Assembly: GCA_900315345.1 (NCBI GenBank) | Contig: OMYP01000016.1 | Coordinates: forward strand, 1 to 46,706 | Length of the DNA stretch: 46,706 bases | Reading direction: 5' to 3' | Source: an uncultured Selenomonadales bacterium | GTDB lineage: Bacteria > Bacillota > Negativicutes > Acidaminococcales > Acidaminococcaceae | In this document: one piece after another, positions 42,240-46,706 of the stretch | How the letters are laid out: every line of letters starts with the position of its first letter | Position numbering within the stretch: the stretch's first letter is position 1 | Notes under the pieces: model-generated | The model's database searches: none | What the model was told of the DNA's origin: nothing | The model's input: the letters and a program-made list of their open reading frames with translations, nothing else | Position numbers and translations under genes: made by a program

Positions 42240-43907
42240 ATGGCGTGGATATTATTGCCGGATGGCAAAAAGCGGGCGGTAAAAAAAGGAACTACATTGG
42301 CAGAGTTAAGTAAGGCATTTGAAAATAATTATGACTCGCCGATTGCTGTAGGAATTTTTAACGGACAGGAATACAGTCTTCAATATAAAATCACAGAAGA
42401 CGGGGAAGTTGATTTTATCCCTATGAATTCTGTAGAGGGTATGCGTGCCTTTGTCCGCAGCATTACTTTTGTCTGTGATGTGGCAATGAAAGAACTGTTC
42501 CCTGATACGGAACTGGAGGTCTGCAATTCCTTGGGCAGTGCCCTGTACTGTACCATGCCGAAAAATCCGTTGGATAAGGAACAGCTGAAACAGCTGGAAA
42601 ACAGAATGCATCGTATCGTAACCGAAAAGCATCCCATAGTGTTTTTCCCTGTGGACCGGCAGGAAGCCATTGACAGGGCCAGGCAGGACCCGTATCTGGG
42701 GGAAGATGTTCTGGCCATGATTAAAATGGCGCCGGAGTCGGAAACGCTGTTCGCTTATGAACTGTGCGGGGTCCGTGAACCATTCTTTGAGCCTCTCCTG
42801 ACCAGCACGGAACATCTTTCCGCTTTTGAACTGATCCCCTTTGATAAGGGGTTTGTGATCAACTATCCGGAAATGAATGATTATCAGATGTTGCCGCCCT
42901 GGGACACGGTGCGGCGTATTAACCATGCCTATCAGGAAGCGGAAGAATGGTCTGCCATGATTGGCTGCAATACCATTGCCAAACTGAACCGAATCATACG
43001 GGAGGGCAGGGCGGATAAAATTATCCGGGTGGCGGAAGGTCTGCAGGAGAAAAAGTTTGTTTCCATTGCAGAGCATATTACAAAGAACCGGGATAAGCTG
43101 AAATTTATACTGATAGCAGGACCATCTTCATCGGGGAAAACCTCTTCTAACCAGCGCCTTTGCGTACAGCTGGAAGTGAACGGGCTGCATCCGATTCCCA
43201 TATCCATGGATAACTATTATGTGAACCGGGAGGATACGCCGAGAAATCCTGATGGGACGTATGATTACGAGAGAGTAGACGTTATTGATATTGCTTTGTT
43301 TAATGAGCATCTGACACAACTGCTTCAGGGAAAGACCGTGCAATTGCCGTATTATAACTTCATGACCGGGCGCAGGGAATACCGGGGTCAGAAAATGTCC
43401 ATGAAAGAAAACAGCATTTTTGTAATCGAAGGGATACATGCCCTGAATCCCAGGGTAACGGCATCGGTTCCGGATGAAAACAAACTGAAAATTTTTGTCA
43501 GCGCCCTTACCCCCATGTCTCTGGATGCTTTTAACCGGATCCACACTACGGATCTTCGCATGCTTCGACGTATGGTCCGGGATTCCAGATTCCGTTCCCA
43601 TGATGCCCTGGATACCATAAAAATGTGGCCTTCTGTGCGGCATGGAGAAGAAAAATATATTTTTCCCTGCCAGGAGGATGCTGATATTTTCTTTAACACA
43701 TCCCTGATTTACGAACCGGCGATTCTGCGAAAATTCGCAGTTCCCTTACTGAAAACTGTTCCGCCGGAAGAGAAAAAAGCGTATTTTACTGCACGCCGCC
43801 TGCTTCGGCTGCTGAATTTGATAGAGCCTCTGGACGAAGATGCGATTCCCAACAATTCCATATTGAAGGAATTTATTGGCGGCTCTGCTTTTGCAAAAGA
43901 GCTGTAG
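42240..43907 (+). CDS. Nucleoside (uridine-type) kinase with N-terminal TGS domain
   Basis: The 555-aa product starts with a TGS-like domain (about 1-60; LLPDGKKRAVKKGTTLAEL) and a threonyl-tRNA-synthetase-like second region. A uridine-kinase/phosphoribulokinase-type P-loop domain follows: Walker A AGPSSSGKTSS (293-303, K300), then ISMDNYYVNRED with the substrate-binding Asp, YDYERVDVID, PYYNF, and FVIEGIHALN. Proteins of this form are widespread in Firmicutes and are annotated as nucleoside kinases. The frame opens at 42174, but ATG 42240 with GGGAGG is preferred. A bidirectional terminator separates it from the converging pbp gene. Confidence 0.88.
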   Translation: MAWILLPDGKKRAVKKGTTLAELSKAFENNYDSPIAVGIFNGQEYSLQYKITEDGEVDFIPMNSVEGMRAFVRSITFVCDVAMKELFPDTELEVCNSLGSALYCTMPKNPLDKEQLKQLENRMHRIVTEKHPIVFFPVDRQEAIDRARQDPYLGEDVLAMIKMAPESETLFAYELCGVREPFFEPLLTSTEHLSAFELIPFDKGFVINYPEMNDYQMLPPWDTVRRINHAYQEAEEWSAMIGCNTIAKLNRIIREGRADKIIRVAEGLQEKKFVSIAEHITKNRDKLKFILIAGPSSSGKTSSNQRLCVQLEVNGLHPIPISMDNYYVNREDTPRNPDGTYDYERVDVIDIALFNEHLTQLLQGKTVQLPYYNFMTGRREYRGQKMSMKENSIFVIEGIHALNPRVTASVPDENKLKIFVSALTPMSLDAFNRIHTTDLRMLRRMVRDSRFRSHDALDTIKMWPSVRHGEEKYIFPCQEDADIFFNTSLIYEPAILRKFAVPLLKTVPPEEKKAYFTARRLLRLLNLIEPLDEDAIPNNSILKEFIGGSAFAKEL

Positions 43908-43940
43908 AAAAGAGCCGTAGAACAGAACATAGCGATAAAA

Positions 43941-43986
43941 ACAGATTACCCCCGCTGGCATCAGCTGTCAGCGGGGGTAAGTCTGT
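43941..43986. terminator. Bidirectional terminator between nucleoside kinase and pbp1A genes
   Basis: A 12-bp perfect stem (43946-43957 with 43969-43980) is extended by five pairs around one bulged G, to 17 bp. On the minus strand the hairpin is followed by TTTTTATCGC, so it mainly serves the pbp gene. Confidence 0.85.
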
Positions 43987-44003
43987 TAACAGGAAGTATT
44001 GAT

Positions 44004-46079
44004 TTATTTTTTTTCTGGTTTCGTAGGCGGTTTTACAGGAACCGGCTTTGCAGGAGACTGTACTTTCTTTTCCGGTTTGTTGCTTACAACAGGTTTTTCC
44101 GGTTTGGGCGTTTTGCTGTTGGGTTTTACCACCTTGGGCGGTTTCCCCAGTTCGTGTTTGGTTGTCTGTTCGTCCGGATCCTTGTTTTTGTCCTTGTCCT
44201 TATCTTTATCATCTTCTTTGCCGATATCTTTTGCCACCGGGGTTACTGCACCGGCAGGACGGGTAAAGTCTGCATAGGGGATTTCCTGTACAGCTTTCAG
44301 CATAAAATCGTGCCAGATGCTTAAGGGGGCGCCGGAACCGTACATGGAGCCCATGCTGCGGCTTCTGTCATCGCCGACCCAGACGGCACAGGAAAGGTTA
44401 GGGGTATAGCCTACGAACCAGGCGTCTTTGGAGTCGTCAGTAGTACCGGTCTTCCCGGCGGCGGGCCGTCCGATACCGGACCCTCCCGCTGTACCGCTGA
44501 TCAGTACGTCCTTTAACATATCCGTAGTCTGGTAAGCTGCTTTGGCGCTGACTACCTGCTTGGGGGAATGTTTGTGTTCGAAAATTACTTTGCCGTTCCG
44601 GTCAACAATTTTAATGATAGAGACCGGCTGATTATAAACGCCGTTGTTGGCGATGGTTCCGTAACTGGCAGCCATTTCCAGAGGGCTGACCCCTTTTGTC
44701 AGGCCTCCTAAGGCCATGGCCGGGTTGTTATCGGTATAGGGCCCGTCTTCCACCAGGGTGGTGATGCCGCAGGCTTTTGCCATGTTCATGACTTTGGTGG
44801 TTCCTACCTTTAAGGCTACCCGGATAGCGGGGATGTTGTAGGATCTGGATAACGCGGTACGCAGGGTCACGGTTCCGTGGAAGCTGCCGCTGGAATTCTG
44901 GGGAGCCCACCCGCCGATCTGCAGCGGTTTGTCGTCAACCATGGTGGCTGCGTTCATGCCGTTATCCATGGCGGTGAGGTACACAAAAGGCTTAAATGCG
45001 GAACCCGGCTGGCGCTGGGCAAGTACCGCGCGGTTGAACTTGTCCTGGCCCCGTCCGCCTACCATGGCTTTGATATAGCCGTTGGTGGGATCGATGGCAA
45101 CCAGGCCTACCTGAGGCTGGGTCAGATGATCCGGGTCGTTGGTCCATATATCGGGCAGATAACGGATGGAAGACTCTGCTTTGCTTTGCAGGCTGCTGTC
45201 CAGGGTGGTGTAGATCTTCAGACCGCCTTTATATAACGCGTCGGCTCCGTATTTATCGATGATCTGCTGGGAAATATAGTCGAAGAAGTAACTGCGGAGG
45301 TCTTTCGTTTTCTCGGCAGATTCTTCTTTGCGGATCTTGACATCTTCTGCCTTGGCTTTCTGGGCGTCGGCCTGGGTGATGTGTCCGTATTTTACCATCT
45401 GGTCCAGGACGATATCGCGCCGTTCCTTATTGGCTTTCGGATTTTCCATCGGGTCATAATAGTTTGGGCTCTTTGGAATGGCTGCCAGCGCGGCGGCTTC
45501 AGCCAGGCTGATATCCTGGACATGTTTTCCGAAATATTTAAGTGATGCCGATTCAACCCCATATGCGCCTTCGCCGAAATAAATCTGGTTCAGGTACATG
45601 TTTAGGATTTCGTCTTTGGTGTATTTGTTTTCCAGCTGTCTTGCCAGGAATGCTTCCTTAACCTTACGGGACAGGGTGCGTTCCTGGGTCAGGAATGCGT
45701 TTTTGGCCAGTTGCTGGGTGATGGTGCTGCCGCCCTGTACTTCCTGTCCCATAATATTGCTGACCAGCGCCCGGAGGGTGCCCCGGTAATCGATACCGCT
45801 GTGCTCGTAAAAACGGTTATCTTCTATTGAAACAAAGGCTGCCTGCACGTGCTTGGGGATTTTGTCAAGTTTTACCGGCAGACGGTGCTCAGCGGAAGCA
45901 GTGGTGTAGATCACAGTATTTTCATTATCATAGAACTGGGAAACCGCATCAGGGACCAGACCTTCTTCCATAACAGAATCTGAAATGGAGTATCCGCATG
46001 CAGAGGTAAGCATGGCTGCGGTAAACAAAGCAGTCAGGGTGACCAGGAGTTTCCCCTTGAACGAAGAATTGCTATTCAT
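44004..46079 (-). CDS. Class A penicillin-binding protein 1A (glycosyltransferase/transpeptidase)
   Basis: The 691-aa bifunctional enzyme polymerises and cross-links peptidoglycan. The GT51 domain has catalytic E86 (SIEDNRFYEHSGID), GGSTITQQLAKN (116-127), KEAFLARQLE and GVESASLKYFGK. The transpeptidase domain has the active Ser360 in SAFK (360-363), SRSYN and AGKTGTTDD. The N terminus is a single hydrophobic anchor ending LTSACGYS, which looks near to a lipobox (Cys28), though -3 is Thr. The last ~75 residues are a low-complexity Lys/Asp then Pro/Lys tail. ATG 46079 has a GAGG SD; the frame opens at 46121 but without an SD. Confidence 0.95.
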   Translation of the reverse strand: MNSNSSFKGKLLVTLTALFTAAMLTSACGYSISDSVMEEGLVPDAVSQFYDNENTVIYTTASAEHRLPVKLDKIPKHVQAAFVSIEDNRFYEHSGIDYRGTLRALVSNIMGQEVQGGSTITQQLAKNAFLTQERTLSRKVKEAFLARQLENKYTKDEILNMYLNQIYFGEGAYGVESASLKYFGKHVQDISLAEAAALAAIPKSPNYYDPMENPKANKERRDIVLDQMVKYGHITQADAQKAKAEDVKIRKEESAEKTKDLRSYFFDYISQQIIDKYGADALYKGGLKIYTTLDSSLQSKAESSIRYLPDIWTNDPDHLTQPQVGLVAIDPTNGYIKAMVGGRGQDKFNRAVLAQRQPGSAFKPFVYLTAMDNGMNAATMVDDKPLQIGGWAPQNSSGSFHGTVTLRTALSRSYNIPAIRVALKVGTTKVMNMAKACGITTLVEDGPYTDNNPAMALGGLTKGVSPLEMAASYGTIANNGVYNQPVSIIKIVDRNGKVIFEHKHSPKQVVSAKAAYQTTDMLKDVLISGTAGGSGIGRPAAGKTGTTDDSKDAWFVGYTPNLSCAVWVGDDRSRSMGSMYGSGAPLSIWHDFMLKAVQEIPYADFTRPAGAVTPVAKDIGKEDDKDKDKDKNKDPDEQTTKHELGKPPKVVKPNSKTPKPEKPVVSNKPEKKVQSPAKPVPVKPPTKPEKK

Positions 46080-46138
46080 GTCCGCCTCATCTTTCTTTTG
46101 GTAATAAATGATATAATGCAAAATGCATATTATAAAAT

Positions 46139-46167
46139 ATTATAGCATTATAATCCGGATTTGTCAT
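46139..46167 (-). promoter_or_regulatory. Promoter of the pbp1A gene
   Basis: On the minus strand, ATGACA (46167-46162), a 17-base spacer and TATAAT (46144-46139). A second TATAAT-like hexamer lies inside the spacer. Confidence 0.55.
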
Positions 46168-46485
46168 TATACTCTGTAAATCCGGTTCGGCTGCATTAGA
46201 TTCATTTAATTATAAACGGAAAGGCGCTGCTCATGCCAAAACGGAAAAGAAGGACGTGGATTGAAAAAAGTTATAACCTGAAATCAAAGGGGAGTGTTCT
46301 GTCGTTGAAGCGTCACAGGAGGGAAAAACACAATGTATTGTATAGGCCGATTATAGCGAATACTAAAAGAAAAATAAATTTGCAAATACACGAAAACACC
46401 CCTTGCTTTTTTCCGGAAAAAGGGATAAAATACACTTACCCGCCAAGAGACGAGAAAATATTTTGAAAAAAAGCAAAAAAAGTAG
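46168..46485. other. Intergenic DNA upstream of the rRNA promoter
   Basis: No supported gene. It becomes A-rich towards the rRNA promoter (46440-46485), a likely UP element for the RNA polymerase alpha subunit. Confidence 0.5.
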
Positions 46486-46514
46486 TTGACAAAAACAAAA
46501 AGTTGTTGTAAACT
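46486..46514 (+). promoter_or_regulatory. rRNA operon promoter
   Basis: A perfect TTGACA (46486-46491), a 17-base spacer, TAAACT (46509-46514), preceded by A/T-rich UP-type DNA. Confidence 0.8.
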
Positions 46515-46667
46515 AATCAAGTCGTCGGTTGACGGCGGAACCTTGAAAACTGAATAACGAACCAGATGAATGTGCGGGTCAGTCCTTTGGAAGAAGGACG
46601 GACCTAAAAAAAGTCAAAGAAATTCTGAAACACAAATAAGAAGAGCCGAATCGGCTTTCTATAAAGT
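46515..46667 (+). other. 16S rRNA leader
   Basis: CCTTGAAAACTGAA (near 46541) is typical of pre-16S leaders in Firmicutes. A stem GGTCAGTCCTT/AAGGACGGACC (46576-46604) and a shorter AGCCGA/TCGGCT hairpin (46644-46657) lie before the mature end, and probably serve in processing. Confidence 0.65.
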
Positions 46668-46706
46668 ATTATGGAGAGTTTGATCCTGGCTCAGGACGAA
46701 CGCTGG
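46668..46706 (+). rRNA. 16S ribosomal RNA, 5' end only
   Basis: GAGAGTTTGATCCTGGCTCAG and the following GACGAACGCTGG are the universal 16S 5' sequence. The gene runs off the window after about 39 bases. The 5' end is placed by alignment to E. coli numbering. Confidence 0.97.

Noticed and set aside
46233..46466. 77-codon basic frame before the rRNA promoter
   Set aside because: No good SD, no family, and its composition follows the A-rich DNA; likely chance, though a basic small protein cannot be fully excluded.

Overview
The window reads as chromosome of a diderm Firmicute (Negativicutes). An Acidaminococcaceae-like genus is my guess from overall gene content and was not tested. Evidence for Firmicutes: the yggS-sepF-proC-ylmH-divIVA cluster, a T-box upstream of ileS, mutS2, a long RelA/SpoT-type Rel protein, and the pre-16S leader. 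Evidence for an outer membrane: an LpxT-type lipid A phosphotransferase. Almost all genes are on the + strand, densely packed, with clear Shine-Dalgarno (SD) sequences. The exceptions are lpxT with its small partner and the pbp1A-type gene.

Layout. 1-1600: an AT-richer accessory patch with the end of a DUF4143 protein, a decayed reading frame, a small XRE regulator with a dyad, and a gene-poor stretch with two terminators. 1631-7198: PLP homeostasis, division and proline cluster (yggS, sepF, proC, ylmH, divIVA, a histidine phosphatase). 7258-10311: T-box leader and ileS. 10521-11558 (minus): small Tyr/Asp-rich ORF and lpxT. 11832-13225: a fold-type IV aminotransferase homologue lacking its catalytic lysine, start/stop-coupled to a small membrane protein. 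13386-13472: tRNA-Leu(CAA). 13599-20665: SH3b secreted protein, nfo, recJ, rel, MBL hydrolase. 20775-30093: AI-2E family permease, hisS-aspS, a probable 6S RNA, alaS, gltX. 30184-39355: secreted DUF3298-like/chagasin-like protein, U32 peptidase, UvrD/PcrA helicase, MscS channel, mutS2. 39447-43907: aspartokinase (with a probable internal start), class I aminotransferase, TGS-nucleoside kinase. 44004-46079 (minus): class A penicillin-binding protein. 46486-46706: rRNA promoter, leader and the first bases of 16S rRNA.

Much of the window serves translation and its stress responses: five aminoacyl-tRNA synthetases, tRNA-Leu, 6S RNA, Rel, YlmH and an rRNA operon. The rest covers envelope growth (SepF, DivIVA, PBP1A, LpxT), DNA repair (Nfo, RecJ, MutS2, helicase) and amino-acid metabolism. 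The most unusual item is the aminotransferase-fold pseudoenzyme candidate at 11832-12695 with its coupled membrane protein. Family assignments rest on motifs and remembered family sequences; no database search was run.
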